Shown piece after piece: positions 35,823-45,675 of a DNA stretch of 64,000 bases. The translations under genes were made by a program, and so were the position numbers. This stretch comes from Comamonas odontotermitis (lineage in GTDB: Bacteria; Pseudomonadota; Gammaproteobacteria; Burkholderiales; Burkholderiaceae_C): the NCBI RefSeq assembly GCF_020080045.1, contig NZ_CP083451.1, forward strand, positions 868,001 through 932,000. The letters are read 5' to 3'. Position 1 is the stretch's first letter. Each line of letters opens with the position of its first letter. Below the pieces are notes generated by a model. That model saw nothing but the letters and a program-made list of their open reading frames with translations, ran no database searches and was not told where the DNA came from.

Positions 35823-36587
35823 TTACCCTGCATCCGTATGCTGTGCCTTGCATACGGGGCATTGCGGGTTGGCGCGGACATGCATGGTGTTCCATTCCAT
35901 GTGCCGAGCGTCCAGCATCATCAGCCGGCCGTCGAGTGTGGTGCCTATGTCCGCAATCAGCTTGAGCGCTTCGGCAGCCTGCATTGTGCCGATGATGCCC
36001 ACCAGCGGCGAGAACACGCCCATGGTGGAGCAGCTGATTTCCTCGAACTGCTCATCGGGCGAGAAGATGCACGCATAGCAGGCCGCGTGGGCATGGCGGC
36101 GGTCAAATACGCTGATCTGGCCGTCAAAACGGATGGCGGCGCCGCTCACCAGGGGCTTGCCATGCGCCACGCAGGCCTGGTTGATGGCCTGGCGCGTACG
36201 GTAGTTGTCCGTGCAGTCCAGCACGACGGTGGCGTTGCCGATATGGTGTCCCAGCGTCTGCGCATCCACGCGCTCGGCCACCGTATGCACGGTGATGCCA
36301 GGATTGATTTCCGCCAGGGCCACAGCGCATGACGAGACCTTGGGCTGGCCGATGCGTGCGGTGGTGTGGGCGATCTGGCGCTGCAGGTTGGTCAGGTCCA
36401 CGCTGTCGTCGTCGATCAGGGTGATGGTGCCCACGCCAGCGGATGCCAGGTAGAGCGCTGCGGGGCTTCCCAGGCCGCCCGCACCCACGATCACGGCGTG
36501 GGCGGCCAGAAATCTCTCCTGCCCTTCGATGCCGATGTCATCCAGCATGATGTGGCGGGAATAGCGCAGCAGTTGGTCGTCGTTCAT
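35823..36587 (-). CDS. moeB: MoeB/ThiF-family adenylyltransferase
   Basis: A 254-residue E1-like enzyme. Nucleotide motif VGAGGLGSPAALYL (about 34-47), Arg finger NLQRQ (about 68), catalytic Cys about 183 (ISCSTMGVFSP) and two CxxC pairs (CYAC about 167 and CPVC near the end) that bind structural zinc. It adenylates the C-terminus of a ubiquitin-like sulfur carrier (MoaD or ThiS). No carrier gene is adjacent, so MoeB rather than ThiF is likely but not certain. Confidence 0.88.
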   Translation of the reverse strand: MNDDQLLRYSRHIMLDDIGIEGQERFLAAHAVIVGAGGLGSPAALYLASAGVGTITLIDDDSVDLTNLQRQIAHTTARIGQPKVSSCAVALAEINPGITVHTVAERVDAQTLGHHIGNATVVLDCTDNYRTRQAINQACVAHGKPLVSGAAIRFDGQISVFDRRHAHAACYACIFSPDEQFEEISCSTMGVFSPLVGIIGTMQAAEALKLIADIGTTLDGRLMMLDARHMEWNTMHVRANPQCPVCKAQHTDAG

Positions 36588-36612
36588 AAGTGGCTATTGT
36601 CGGTAAAAACAA

Positions 36613-36642
36613 AGGCCGGAGCAGGGTATCTGCTTCCGGCCT
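36613..36642 (-). terminator. Terminator of ctpA
   Basis: Stem AGGCCGGA-GCAG / CTGC-TCCGGCCT with a single-base bulge and 5-base loop; on the minus strand it leads into TTTGTTTTTACC. It separates ctpA from moeB. Confidence 0.75.
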
Positions 36643-36673
36643 CGATGGACCTTCAGGTTTTGCTGTCCCGGAT

Positions 36674-38164
36674 TTACTCCTTGGGCTTGCCGTCTTCCTT
36701 CTTGGCGTCGGGCTTGTCCGATTCGCTCTTGTCGCCGTCCTTCTTCTCTTCGGGGCGCTCGGTCTTGGTCTTGCTCACCTGCACGGGTTCGCCCTTCAGC
36801 TTGTGCAGGGCCTGCTGCAGCTGGAAGTCCTTGTCCGAGCCAAACTCCGGTGGGCGGCGCTCGGATGCGGGCTTCTTGCTTTCTTCGTCCAGGCGCTTCA
36901 AGGCTTCCTCGCGCGCCTTTTCACGGGCCGCATCCTTTGTCTCGGGGCCCTGGCCACTGGCCAGATGCTTGTCCAGATCGGCTTCGCGTGTGCGCAGTGC
37001 TGCAAACAGGTCGCCTTCTGCGGTTTCGTCCACCATGATGTCGGGCACGATGCCCTTGGCCTGGATGGACTTGCCGCTTGGCGTGTAGTAGCGCGCCGTG
37101 GTCAGCTTGATGCCGGTATCGGGGCCGAGCGGACGCACGGTCTGCACCGAACCCTTGCCAAAGGTCTGCGCACCCATGATGGCGGCACGCTTGTGGTCCT
37201 GCAGCGCGCCGGAGACGATCTCGGACGCAGAGGCAGAGCCTTCGTTGACCAGTACCACCAGCGGAATCTTCTTGATGGCGGGCGGCAGCGACTTGATCGG
37301 ATCACTGCCACGGCGGGCATAGAACTCGGGCGATGCGCGGAAGGTGGCCTTGCTTTCGGCCAGTTGGCCGTTGGTCGAGACCACCGTGACATCGGGCGGC
37401 AGGAAGGCAGCCGAAATGGCCACCGCTGCATCGAGCAGGCCGCCCGGGTCGTTGCGCAGATCCAGAACCAGGCCCTTCATGTTCGGGTCCTGCTTGAACA
37501 GCTCGTCCACCTTGCGCACGAAGTCGTCCACCGTGCGTTCCTGGAACTGCGACACGCGCACCCAGCCATAACCCGGCTCGACCATCTTGGCCTTCACGGA
37601 CTGGGTCTTGATTTCGGCACGGGTGATGGTGACGGGGAAGCTGCGGCTTTCATCCTTGCGCAGGATGGTCAAGGTCACCTTGGTGTTCGGTTCGCCGCGC
37701 ATCTTCTTGACGGCTTCATTCAACGACAGGCCCTTGACGGCGGTGTCGTCAATCTTGGTGATCAGGTCGTTGGTCTTGATGCCGGCCTTGTCGGCAGGCG
37801 AGCCTTCGATTGGCGAGACGATGCGGATCAACCCGTCTTCCTGGGTGATCTCGATGCCCACGCCGACGAATTTGCCGCTCGTGCCTTCCTGGAATTCCTT
37901 GAACGACTTCTTGTCGAAGTACTGGGAATGCGGATCGAGGCCAGAAACCATGCCGGAGATGGCATCGGTGATCAGCTTTTTGTCGTCAGCCGGCTCGACG
38001 TAATCGGTCTTGATGAGGCCAAACACGGCAGACAGCTGCTGGATTTCCTCCAGCGGCATCGGGGACATCACGCCCCGCGCCACGGTCTGCAACGAGACGG
38101 TTGTGAGCGCGCCGGCGACCACGCCCAGTGAAACCCAGCCGGCAATCTTCAATTTTTGGCCCAT
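36674..38164 (-). CDS. ctpA: C-terminal processing peptidase CtpA (S41A)
   Basis: A 496-residue periplasmic serine protease. An N-terminal hydrophobic anchor (about 7-28) is followed by a PDZ domain (about 100-175, GVGIEI...GSPADKAGIK) and the S41 core with the nucleophile in VNEGSASASEI (about 306-316) and general base Lys337 (TFGKGSVQ). The last 70 residues are a Lys/Glu/Asp-rich tail. It trims periplasmic proteins from their C-termini. Neighbouring gpmA gives the order common in Burkholderiales. Confidence 0.95.
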   Translation of the reverse strand: MGQKLKIAGWVSLGVVAGALTTVSLQTVARGVMSPMPLEEIQQLSAVFGLIKTDYVEPADDKKLITDAISGMVSGLDPHSQYFDKKSFKEFQEGTSGKFVGVGIEITQEDGLIRIVSPIEGSPADKAGIKTNDLITKIDDTAVKGLSLNEAVKKMRGEPNTKVTLTILRKDESRSFPVTITRAEIKTQSVKAKMVEPGYGWVRVSQFQERTVDDFVRKVDELFKQDPNMKGLVLDLRNDPGGLLDAAVAISAAFLPPDVTVVSTNGQLAESKATFRASPEFYARRGSDPIKSLPPAIKKIPLVVLVNEGSASASEIVSGALQDHKRAAIMGAQTFGKGSVQTVRPLGPDTGIKLTTARYYTPSGKSIQAKGIVPDIMVDETAEGDLFAALRTREADLDKHLASGQGPETKDAAREKAREEALKRLDEESKKPASERRPPEFGSDKDFQLQQALHKLKGEPVQVSKTKTERPEEKKDGDKSESDKPDAKKEDGKPKE

Positions 38165-38362
38165 ATGCTCAAAACTTTCTATAGCGCGCCAATATACACC
38201 GAAGCGCTTAGGCGGGGCTTAGCCCTGCGGGCTTTCGCAGTGGTGTGACAAGTCTTTACTTTCCACATGACACGCGGCGACCTGATCGGCTTGCGGCAGG
38301 AATTCAGTGAAATATGGGTTTATCCATTACAAGACGGACGCCATATGCTATCAAAAATGAAA

Positions 38363-38391
38363 GAGGCCGTCTTCCTGGAAGAAGACAGCCT
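38363..38391 (-). terminator. Terminator of gpmA
   Basis: Stem GGCCGTCTTC / GAAGACAGCC with a 6-base loop, followed on the minus strand by CTCTTTCATTTTTG. It lies about 50 bases past the gpmA stop. The gap 38165-38439 holds little else beyond the ctpA promoter region. Confidence 0.75.
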
Positions 38392-38439
38392 GCCGATGGG
38401 GGAAAGAGCGAATGTCGCGGGTCGTGTCGCGGACGCTGT

Positions 38440-39180
38440 TTATGCCTTGCCCTGCGATGCCACGGCAGCAGCGGCCTTGGCAGCGGCTTCGGCATCGCCC
38501 AGGTAATAGTGGCGGATGGGCTGGAGGTTCTCATCCAGCTCGTACACCAGTGGAATACCATTGGGAATGTTCAGGCCCACGATGTCGTTGTCGGAGACGC
38601 CGTCGAGGTACTTGATCAGCGCACGGATCGAGTTGCCGTGCGCGGCGATCACCACGCGCTGGCCGCTCTTGATGGTGGGGGCAATCGTCTCGTTCCAGAA
38701 CGGCACCACGCGCTCGACCGTGTCCTTGAGGCATTCGGTCAGCGGCACATGGCTTTCGGCGCCGGCATAGCGGCGGTCGCTCTTTTCGCTGCGCGGGTCA
38801 CCAGCTTCCAGCGCGGGTGGTGGGGTGTCGTAGCTGCGGCGCCAGACCAGTACCTGCTCGTCGCCAAACTTCTTGGCCGTTTCGGCCTTGTTCAGGCCTT
38901 GCAGGGCGCCATAGTGGCGTTCGTTGAGCTGCCAGCATTTCTGCACGGGCAGCCAGGTGCGATCCATTTCGTCCAGGGTGTGCCACAGGGTGCGGATGGC
39001 GCGCTTGAGCACGCTGGTATAGCAGATGTCGAAGTCATAGCCGTCGGCCTTCAGCAGCTGGCCAGCTTGCTTGGCCTGGGCAACGCCGGTGTCGGTCAGG
39101 TCCACATCGGTCCAGCCGGTAAAGCGGTTTTCCAGGTTCCAGGTCGATTCGCCGTGGCGGATCAGTACGAGCTTGTACAT
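38440..39180 (-). CDS. gpmA: 2,3-bisphosphoglycerate-dependent phosphoglycerate mutase GpmA
   Basis: A 246-residue glycolytic enzyme. His9 in LIRHGES is the phosphorylated residue, with [14 protein letters not shown] (about 88-96) and the second histidine in [10 protein letters not shown] (about 185). It interconverts 3- and 2-phosphoglycerate. GAGGA before the ATG at 39180 defines the start. The C-terminal 12 residues are Ala-rich. It is divergent from the rhodanese-grxC-secB-gpsA group. Confidence 0.96.
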   Translation of the reverse strand: MYKLVLIRHGESTWNLENRFTGWTDVDLTDTGVAQAKQAGQLLKADGYDFDICYTSVLKRAIRTLWHTLDEMDRTWLPVQKCWQLNERHYGALQGLNKAETAKKFGDEQVLVWRRSYDTPPPALEAGDPRSEKSDRRYAGAESHVPLTECLKDTVERVVPFWNETIAPTIKSGQRVVIAAHGNSIRALIKYLDGVSDNDIVGLNIPNGIPLVYELDENLQPIRHYYLGDAEAAAKAAAAVASQGKA

Positions 39181-39437
39181 GGTGTCCTCATGCAATGATA
39201 AAAACTAGGGTTGCGCCCGCCATAAAAGGATCTGCTGCTATGCTTTTGATTGTCTTATCGGCACAGCCAGCAAGCGGGGCACACAAACATTGGGGCCGAT
39301 TGTAGGGCGCAAGCGAATGCCCGCAGTGCGCAGTCTGTCAGTGCGGCACGCCGGACAAAAGGCTATTGCCTCCCACTGGCATGGCAGCGCTTTTAAAATG
39401 GTCGGCTGTTCTCAATTCAAGAAGACAAGGGTTTGGT

Positions 39438-39845
39438 GTGAACTTTATTCTCGACAACTGGTATCTGATCGTGCTGGCGCTGGGTTCTGGGGCGTTGCTG
39501 GCGATGCCTGCCATGAAAAGCGTGGGCGGCGGAACGCTGGCGCCCAGCAATGCAGTGCAACTGATCAACCGTGAAAAAGCCGTGGTGGTAGATGTCTCCG
39601 AGCCCGATGAGTACGCGGCGGGCCATGTGACCGGCTCCAAGAACATTCCGTTCGCGCAACTGGATGAGCGCCTGCCCGCCACCGTCAAGAACAAGGCTCT
39701 GCCATTGATTCTGGTGTGCGCACAGGGCAAGCGCGCGCAAGGTGCCGTGGCCGCCGCAACCAAGCTGGGTTACACCAATGTGCAGGCCCTGGCCGGTGGC
39801 ATGAAGGCCTGGCGCGCTGCGGACCTGCCCGTGGAAAAGGCCTGA
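39438..39845 (+). CDS. Membrane-anchored rhodanese-like protein
   Basis: A 135-residue protein. Residues 4-22 are a transmembrane helix and 35-130 a rhodanese domain with active-site Cys94 in ILVCAQGKRAQ. Such domains carry persulfide sulfur. A GTG start at 39438 is chosen, since AAGGG is upstream and the helix begins right after. First of a group with grxC, secB and gpsA, a conserved betaproteobacterial order. Confidence 0.9.
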   Translation: MNFILDNWYLIVLALGSGALLAMPAMKSVGGGTLAPSNAVQLINREKAVVVDVSEPDEYAAGHVTGSKNIPFAQLDERLPATVKNKALPLILVCAQGKRAQGAVAAATKLGYTNVQALAGGMKAWRAADLPVEKA

Positions 39846-40019
39846 AACCCGGGCACGATCCGGGGCAGGCCAGGGCTCTTCCTGGCGGCTTCGGGCTTGT
39901 TTTTCGGGCTGCAGACCCCATCTGCCACGTATTGAGGGTGCTGGCCGGTCTGGCTCAGCACCTTTGTTTTTATCTGCGTGCAGCATCTGCTGCGGCGCGC
40001 CAAGCGCAAGGACTTTCCC

Positions 40020-40277
40020 ATGCAAGCCGTCAAGATGTATACCACCGCCGTCTGCCCCTATTGCATTCGTGCCAAGCAGGTGCTCAAGTCCAAGGGCGTG
40101 GAGAACATTGAAGAAATCCGCATCGACACCGATCCCGCGCAGCGCGAGGTGATGATGCAGGTCACGGGCCGTCGCACAGTGCCGCAGATCTTCATTGGCG
40201 ACACCCATGTGGGCGGATGTGATGACCTGATTGCGCTGGACCAGCGGGGCGGGCTGATGCCGCTGCTGGGCGCCTGA
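40020..40277 (+). CDS. grxC: Glutaredoxin 3 GrxC
   Basis: An 85-residue glutaredoxin with the CPYC redox motif (Cys11 and Cys14 in AVCPYCIRAK), the TVPQIFIG cis-proline loop and the GGCDDL glutathione site. It reduces protein disulfides and glutathione mixed disulfides. It sits between the rhodanese gene and secB. Confidence 0.96.
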   Translation: MQAVKMYTTAVCPYCIRAKQVLKSKGVENIEEIRIDTDPAQREVMMQVTGRRTVPQIFIGDTHVGGCDDLIALDQRGGLMPLLGA

Positions 40278-40444
40278 GCGGGCCTACCTTCAACCGCCCG
40301 GAAACACAAGCCTGGGCATTTTTCTCACGGCAGCCAGCCATTGCATAATGGCAGGCTGCATGCGAGAGGGGCGCACACCGTGCGGTGCTCGTACAGCATT
40401 GCACGTTCACCCGATTCACTTTTTCAAGCGAAAGACAGACCACC

Positions 40445-40900
40445 ATGGCGGATCAAGAAAATCCAGTGTTCCAGATTCAACGCGTGTACCTGAAGGACGC
40501 ATCGCTGGAGCAACCCAATTCTCCAGGCATCCTGCTGGAACAAACCCAGCCAAGCGTGGACATCCAGCTGGGCGTGGAGGCCACTCCTGTGGCTGAAGGC
40601 ATCTTCGAAGTGGCCGTGACTGCCACCGTGCAGACCAAGATCGAAGACAAGACCGTGTTCCTGGTGGAAGCCAAGCAAGCCGGTATCTTTGAAATCCGTG
40701 GCATCCCCGAAGAGCAGATGGGCGCCGTGATCGGCGTGGCCTGCCCACAAATCGTCTACCCCTACCTGCGTGGCAATGTGGCAGACATCGTGACCCGCGC
40801 TGGCTTCCCGCCCGTGCACCTGGCAGAAATCAACTTCCAGGCCATGTACGAGCAGCAGCAGGCCCAGGCCGCTGGCGCTGGCGACGCAACCGTTCAGTAA
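40445..40900 (+). CDS. secB: Protein-export chaperone SecB
   Basis: A 151-residue tetrameric chaperone with the family start [20 protein letters not shown], the GIFEIRG segment and [21 protein letters not shown]. It keeps preproteins unfolded and hands them to SecA. Length is normal. Confidence 0.97.
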   Translation: MADQENPVFQIQRVYLKDASLEQPNSPGILLEQTQPSVDIQLGVEATPVAEGIFEVAVTATVQTKIEDKTVFLVEAKQAGIFEIRGIPEEQMGAVIGVACPQIVYPYLRGNVADIVTRAGFPPVHLAEINFQAMYEQQQAQAAGAGDATVQ

Positions 40901-40942
40901 TTGACCCCAATGGAGCAGGTCTGCACAGCAGCCTGCGTCACG

Positions 40943-40978
40943 AAAAGGCCTTGCCACCCCCGGGTGCAAGGCCTTTGC
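40943..40978 (+). terminator. Hairpin after secB
   Basis: Stem AAAGGCCTTGC (40944-40954) / GCAAGGCCTTT (40966-40976) with an 11-base loop. The T-run on the plus strand is short, so termination may be partial, with some read-through into gpsA. Confidence 0.7.
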
Positions 40979-41035
40979 CATATCTGCCTGTGGTAAAAAT
41001 GATCAATCTCCCTTGATCGGTATCAGTAGTTTGCT

Positions 41036-42049
41036 ATGAAAATTCTAGTTATCGGCGCTGGCGCCTGGGGTACGGCCCTGGCCATGAATGCGGCCGCTCG
41101 CCACACGGTGCACTTGTGGGCACGCGATGCTGCGCAGGCCGCCCAGATGCAGGCGGCTGGAGAGAATACCCGCTATCTGCCCGGCATCCCCTTTCCGGCA
41201 GGTCTGCAGGTAGCCAGCGGCGATGTGCAGCCGCTGGTGGCTTGCGCCGATCTGATCGTGCTGGGAACCCCCATGGCCGCGTTGCGAAGTGGCCTCGCCA
41301 TGCTGCACGACAGTCTGCAGGGCCGCCAGGTGCCGGTGGCATGGCTCAGCAAGGGCTTTGAAGCCGTGCCGGAGGGCGCGCCAGCAGGCAGCCACGGTCT
41401 GCTGGGCAACGAGGTCTGCGCCCAGGTGGCAGCGCAACTGCACGCCGGCGTATTGAGCGGCCCCAGTTTTGCGCAGGAGGTGGCGCGCCACCAGCCAACC
41501 GCCCTGGTGGCCGCCAGCAGGCATGCGGATGTGCGCGAGGCCCTGGTGGCGGCCTTTCATGGCAACAACCTGCGGGTCTACGCCAATGACGACATCACAG
41601 GTGTGGAAGTGGGGGGCGCTGTGAAGAACGTGCTGGCCATTGCCACCGGCCTGTGCGACGGGCTGAACCTGGGCCTCAATGCGCGCGCGGCGCTGGTGAC
41701 ACGCGGCCTGGCTGAAATGACACGCCTGGGCGTGGCTCTGGGCGCACAACAAGACACCTTCATGGGCCTGTCGGGGCTGGGGGATCTGGTGCTGACGGCG
41801 ACAGGCGATCTGTCGCGCAACCGCAAGATAGGCTTGCTGCTCGCACAGGGCAAAAGCCTGCACGATGCAGTGCAGTCGCTCGGCCATGTGGCTGAAGGCG
41901 TGTACAGCGCGCGCACCGTGCTGCAGCGCGCGCAGAAGCTGGGCGTGGAAATGCCCATCACCGAAACCACCGTGGCGTTGCTGGACGGCAGCATGCCGGT
42001 GCGCGATGTGGTGCAGGCACTGATGGGGCGTGAGCCGCGCGCTGAATAG
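41036..42049 (+). CDS. gpsA: NAD(P)H-dependent glycerol-3-phosphate dehydrogenase GpsA
   Basis: A 337-residue cytoplasmic enzyme that makes sn-glycerol-3-phosphate for phospholipids. Dinucleotide fold [10 protein letters not shown] (about 7-16), catalytic Lys in [14 protein letters not shown] (about 197), and substrate segment [10 protein letters not shown] near residue 245. Full length. Last member of the conserved secB group. Confidence 0.96.
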   Translation: MKILVIGAGAWGTALAMNAAARHTVHLWARDAAQAAQMQAAGENTRYLPGIPFPAGLQVASGDVQPLVACADLIVLGTPMAALRSGLAMLHDSLQGRQVPVAWLSKGFEAVPEGAPAGSHGLLGNEVCAQVAAQLHAGVLSGPSFAQEVARHQPTALVAASRHADVREALVAAFHGNNLRVYANDDITGVEVGGAVKNVLAIATGLCDGLNLGLNARAALVTRGLAEMTRLGVALGAQQDTFMGLSGLGDLVLTATGDLSRNRKIGLLLAQGKSLHDAVQSLGHVAEGVYSARTVLQRAQKLGVEMPITETTVALLDGSMPVRDVVQALMGREPRAE

Positions 42050-42055
42050 CTTTTT

Positions 42056-42105
42056 TACTATCAAAAGAAGAGCTGCTGGCGCACACGGAATGGTCGCTTA
42101 CGGCT
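42056..42105 (+). repeat. Dispersed palindromic repeat, copy F, in the 42050-42350 gap
   Basis: TACTATCAAAAGAAGAGCTG followed by CTGGCGCACACGGAATGGTCGC. It follows gpsA directly. The remaining 250 bases of this gap are AT-richer than the flanks and probably hold the promoter of the DUF4148 gene; no other element is clear. Confidence 0.6.
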
Positions 42106-42350
42106 TTTTTCATGCAAACTTCCAAGGCTGGAGGCAGTCTCGCCATGGCCTGTGTCGGTGCGTAGGCTGCATGCGCATTATTGGAATGAAAAATGGAACA
42201 ATAAATTCTGATTTGGCATATTTATCCGAAATGGTCTCGTGCATACACTGAATACATCGATCAACGAGAAACATACACGGTGATACCACCGCCCCGTTGA
42301 GCGAACCGGCCTGCCGCAGGGGCCCGCCGGAACCTCTCAAAGGAATCAAG

Positions 42351-42674
42351 ATGAAGAACGCACGTAACTTTTCGATGGCCGCAATGGCTGCTGCCCTGGT
42401 GATGGGCGCTGGCGTGGCACAGGCCAACCCATTCGAAGGCGATCAGGCCATTGCACCCAAAGCCGTGGCCAGCACACTGAGCCGCGCCCAGGTGCAGGCA
42501 GAACTGGTTGCCGCGCAGCGCGACGGCTCCATGCCTCTGGTGGGCGACCGCATCAATACATACAGAGGTGAGCGCCAGACCTCGGCCCTGAGCCGCGCCG
42601 AAGTGCAGGCCCAGGCCCACCAGGCCTTGATCGCTGGCAAGCTGCCCCAGGGCAATGGCTCCTTCGGCGAGTAA
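42351..42674 (+). CDS. DUF4148-family small secreted protein
   Basis: A 107-residue protein with signal peptide 1-25 (ends AQA) and two similar mature segments, LSRAQVQAEL (about 43-52) and LSRAEVQAQA (about 83-92), typical of DUF4148 proteins that occur in many copies in Burkholderiales. Function unknown. CTCAAAGGAATCAAG gives a good ribosome site. Confidence 0.85.
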   Translation: MKNARNFSMAAMAAALVMGAGVAQANPFEGDQAIAPKAVASTLSRAQVQAELVAAQRDGSMPLVGDRINTYRGERQTSALSRAEVQAQAHQALIAGKLPQGNGSFGE

Positions 42675-42708
42675 GCTGCACCGCCGGGCCCATGCCCGGC
42701 CTCAACAA

Positions 42709-42740
42709 AAAACGCCCACCATGCAAATGGTGGGCGTTTT
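42709..42740. terminator. Terminator after the DUF4148 gene
   Basis: Fourteen-base stem AAAACGCCCACCAT / ATGGTGGGCGTTTT with a GCAA loop. Both strands end in T-runs, so it can serve the DUF4148 gene and the opposing dehydrogenase gene. Confidence 0.9.
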
Positions 42741-42746
42741 GCTATG

Positions 42747-42789
42747 CAAACAGGAGTTGCTGCGCGCTTGTAGCCTGCGCTGGCAGCCA
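42747..42789 (+). repeat. Dispersed palindromic repeat, copy G
   Basis: GCTATGCAAACAGGAGTTGC, then TGCGCGCTTGTAGCCTGCGC and TGGCAGCC. It lies just right of the terminator at 42709-42740. Confidence 0.6.
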
Positions 42790-42811
42790 GTTCTTCGTTA
42801 ATCCATCATTA

Positions 42812-43702
42812 TCATTGCCGGGCCAGAAAGCCGATCAGCTCTGGCAGCATGGCGTCGCCGTGCTGGGCTTCCACCTGGCCTTTGAGGGTGGCAGACGCGG
42901 CGTCGGCCACCTTGCTGGCGGCCCGGGCGTCGTGCGCCATCGTGGCGTAGTAGCTCAGGTCCTTGGCGGCGTTGGAGATGGAGAAGGCAATGCCCGAGGG
43001 GTCGTCTGCGAGGATGAAGGACTTGAGGCGCTCGAGCGCCACACCCGCACCGCCGCCGCCTGCAAGCACATCGCAGAAGGCCTGCATGTCCATGCCCTCC
43101 TTGCGGGCGCAGGCGGTGGCTTCGGCTAGCAAGGTCATCTGGCCGACCGAGACAAAGTTGTGCAGCAGCTTCATGCGATGGCCATCGCCCAATGCGCCCA
43201 CATGGGTGACTTTTTCGGTGAAGGTTGCGAGCACTGGCTGCACCTTGGCCAGCACGGCAGCGTCTCCGCCCACCAGCAGGTTCAGGGTGCCGTCATGCGC
43301 GGCCTTGGAGGTCTTGGTCATCGGCGCGTCGATGAACTGGCCACCTGCAGCATGTACGGCCTGCGCCATGCGCACCGTGGAGGCAGGAACGGCGGTGGAG
43401 CAATCCACCACCACGGCTGCAGGTCGGATGGCCGACAGCACGCCATTGTCTCCCGTGAGCACGGCTTCCACCTGGGGCGATCCGGTCACGCACAGAATGA
43501 TCACATCGCACTGGCGCGCCAATTCTGCAGGTGTCTGGCAGGTGGTAGCGCCCAACTGCAACAGTTCGGTCAGCGGCTGGTTGCCAGGGTGCTCCAGCAC
43601 CACCAGCGGAAAGCCTTTGGCCGCCACATTGCGGGCAATGCCGTGGCCCATCAGGCCCACGCCGATCAGGCCGACCGTCGGTGTTGTTGCTTGCGAAGCC
43701 AT
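42812..43702 (-). CDS. 3-hydroxyisobutyrate-dehydrogenase-family oxidoreductase
   Basis: A 296-residue NAD(P) enzyme. Rossmann motif GLIGVGLMGHGIARN (about 11-25), substrate loop DAPMTKTSKAAHDG (about 117-130) and catalytic Lys in GHRMKLLHNFV (about 171). The family oxidises 3-hydroxyisobutyrate or reduces tartronate semialdehyde and related compounds; the substrate cannot be told from sequence. GGAG before the ATG at 43702 sets the start. Confidence 0.88.
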   Translation of the reverse strand: MASQATTPTVGLIGVGLMGHGIARNVAAKGFPLVVLEHPGNQPLTELLQLGATTCQTPAELARQCDVIILCVTGSPQVEAVLTGDNGVLSAIRPAAVVVDCSTAVPASTVRMAQAVHAAGGQFIDAPMTKTSKAAHDGTLNLLVGGDAAVLAKVQPVLATFTEKVTHVGALGDGHRMKLLHNFVSVGQMTLLAEATACARKEGMDMQAFCDVLAGGGGAGVALERLKSFILADDPSGIAFSISNAAKDLSYYATMAHDARAASKVADAASATLKGQVEAQHGDAMLPELIGFLARQ

Positions 43703-43917
43703 GCCAATCTCCAAGTTTGTTCAATGCCGCACAGCGTAGCGCATTGCCTGTGCAAGGGTGCCGTGGCGGGTAGGGCACCAGTCAAATAGGTGACGGGTCG
43801 CGCTACGCAATGGCGGCCGCCATCCGCAGAATGCAGTGGTGATGGCGTCGATTTGCAGCTTTGGTATGCAAATTGACGGCGTCCCGTGACCGAAAGACAC
43901 ACCAAGGAGATAAAAAC

Positions 43918-45318
43918 ATGGCCTTTTCCAAACGCGCGCTCGCTGTTGCTGCCTGCGCCTTGCTTGCCACTGGTGCCCAGGCCCAGGTTGGCGCCAAAAC
44001 GCCCGAGCAAAAGCGCTTCTACACCATCTACAAGGAACTGGTGGAGATCAACACTACCAACTCGGTGGGCAACAACACCGAAGCGGCGCAGGCCATGCAA
44101 AAGCGTCTGGCGGAAGACGGCATTGCCGCAGCGGACATGCAGATCTTCGAGCCCTTCCCCAAGAAGGGCAATCTGGTCGTCAAGTACAAGGGCAGCGGCC
44201 AGGGCAAGCCGCTCCTCCTGATGGCGCACATCGATGTGGTGGAGGCCAAGCGCGAAGACTGGAAGAGCGACCCGTTCAAGCTCAAGGAAGACGATGGCTA
44301 CTTCACCGCGCGTGGCTCTTCGGACGACAAGGCCATGGCTGCTGCCTTCGTCTCGATCCTGGGCCAGCTCAAGCGCGAAGGCTTTACCCCGAGCCGCGAC
44401 ATCGTGCTGACCCTGACTGCCGATGAAGAGCAGGGCGACGTGCCCAGCAATGGTGCTTTCTGGCTCGTCAACAACCAGCGCCCATTGATCGATGCCGAAT
44501 ACGGTATCAACGAAGGCGCTGGCGGTCAGCTGGAAAATGGCAAGCCCGTGCTCAACCGTATCCAGGTGGCCGAAAAAATGTACGCCACCTACCAGCTTGA
44601 AGCCACCGACAAGGGCGGCCACAGCTCGGTACCCACCGCCACCAACCCCGTGTATGCCTTGAGCGCTTCGCTGACCGCGCTGGGCAACTACCATTTCCCG
44701 GTCAAGCTCTCGGAGGTGACCAAGACCTATTTTGCGCGCAGCGCTGGCTTTGCCCAGGGCCAGCAGGCCGACGACATGAAGGCCGTCGCGGGCGGCAGCC
44801 CTTCGGCAGAGGCCGTGCAGCGCCTGTCGGCATCGCCGCTCTACAACGCCACCATGCGCACCACCTGCGTAGCCACCGAGGTGAACGGCGGCCATGCGGC
44901 CAACGCCTTGCCGCAGGCCGCGCGCGCCACCATCAACTGCCGCATCCTGCCGCACGATGATCCGGCAGAAGTCGAGGCACAGCTGCGCAAGCTGGCCGAG
45001 AACGATCGTGTCAAGCTCAAGGTCATCAACCAGCCGCTGCGCAGCCCGGCCTCCCCCATGCGCCCCGATGTGATGAAGACCGTGGAGGGCCTGACCGAGA
45101 AAATGTGGCCGGGCGTGCCTGTGGTGCCGGTGATGAGCACGGGAGCCACCGACAGCCGCTTCATGCGCAATGCAGGCATTCCGATGTATGGCGTCTCGGG
45201 CATCTTCACCGAGCCGAGCGACGCGCGCGCCCATGGCCTGGACGAGCGCGTGGCGATTCCGCGCCTGTACGACGGGCGCGAGTTCCTCTACCAGCTGGTC
45301 AAGGAGCTGTCGAAATAA
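43918..45318 (+). CDS. Secreted M20-family metallopeptidase
   Basis: A 466-residue protein with signal peptide 1-22 (ends AQA). Zinc ligands: LLLMAHIDVV (His about 103, Asp 105), SSDDKAM (Asp about 140), catalytic Glu in TADEEQGD (about 177-178), and C-terminal GATDSRF. The dimerisation-domain histidine lies in KGGHSSVP. It is an exopeptidase or aminoacylase-type enzyme expected in the periplasm. AAGGAG lies upstream. Confidence 0.9.
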   Translation: MAFSKRALAVAACALLATGAQAQVGAKTPEQKRFYTIYKELVEINTTNSVGNNTEAAQAMQKRLAEDGIAAADMQIFEPFPKKGNLVVKYKGSGQGKPLLLMAHIDVVEAKREDWKSDPFKLKEDDGYFTARGSSDDKAMAAAFVSILGQLKREGFTPSRDIVLTLTADEEQGDVPSNGAFWLVNNQRPLIDAEYGINEGAGGQLENGKPVLNRIQVAEKMYATYQLEATDKGGHSSVPTATNPVYALSASLTALGNYHFPVKLSEVTKTYFARSAGFAQGQQADDMKAVAGGSPSAEAVQRLSASPLYNATMRTTCVATEVNGGHAANALPQAARATINCRILPHDDPAEVEAQLRKLAENDRVKLKVINQPLRSPASPMRPDVMKTVEGLTEKMWPGVPVVPVMSTGATDSRFMRNAGIPMYGVSGIFTEPSDARAHGLDERVAIPRLYDGREFLYQLVKELSK

Positions 45319-45435
45319 GGGTTTTGCCTGCCGGCCTTTCCAGTGGCCCTATCATCTGCACATCGGCCTGTGGCAGGCCGGTGCCTCTGTGCAGCATGCG
45401 CAGAGCCGCTGCTGATGGAAAGGAAATTTCTGGCA

Positions 45436-45609
45436 ATGAAGCGTAAATACCATTGGGGCTGGGATATTGCCCTCAGTCTGGTGCTTGTGGCGCTGCTGTT
45501 TGCTGGTGTGCCTGGCGTCCTTCTGGGCATCCTGGGCCTGGGTGTGGTGACATTCCAGTTGCTCGCAGCCATCCTGACAGGCAAACAAAGCAACGACGGC
45601 ATGCGCTGA
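45436..45609 (+). CDS. Small membrane protein of unknown function
   Basis: A 57-residue protein, basic start MKRKYHWGWD then two hydrophobic segments (about 11-26 and 29-47) and a polar tail. I do not recognise a family. An ATG at 45415 in the same frame is possible, but AAGGAA favours 45436. It lies 117 bases after the M20 peptidase gene and before a strong terminator. Confidence 0.6.
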   Translation: MKRKYHWGWDIALSLVLVALLFAGVPGVLLGILGLGVVTFQLLAAILTGKQSNDGMR

Positions 45610-45643
45610 CAGCCTGACAGCCACAGACCGGCGCTCTCCAACA

Positions 45644-45670
45644 AAAACAGCACCTTTGCGGTGCTGTTTT
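45644..45670. terminator. Terminator between the small membrane protein gene and lysA
   Basis: Eleven-base stem AAAACAGCACC / GGTGCTGTTTT with loop TTTGC, flanked by T-runs on both strands; it can end transcription from both sides. Confidence 0.88.
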
Positions 45671-45675
45671 GCTTT

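Noticed and set aside
36590..38131. Long plus-strand open frame of 513 codons opposite ctpA
   Set aside because: It mirrors ctpA, whose PDZ and S41 motifs are unmistakable; the antisense product shows no recognisable domain.
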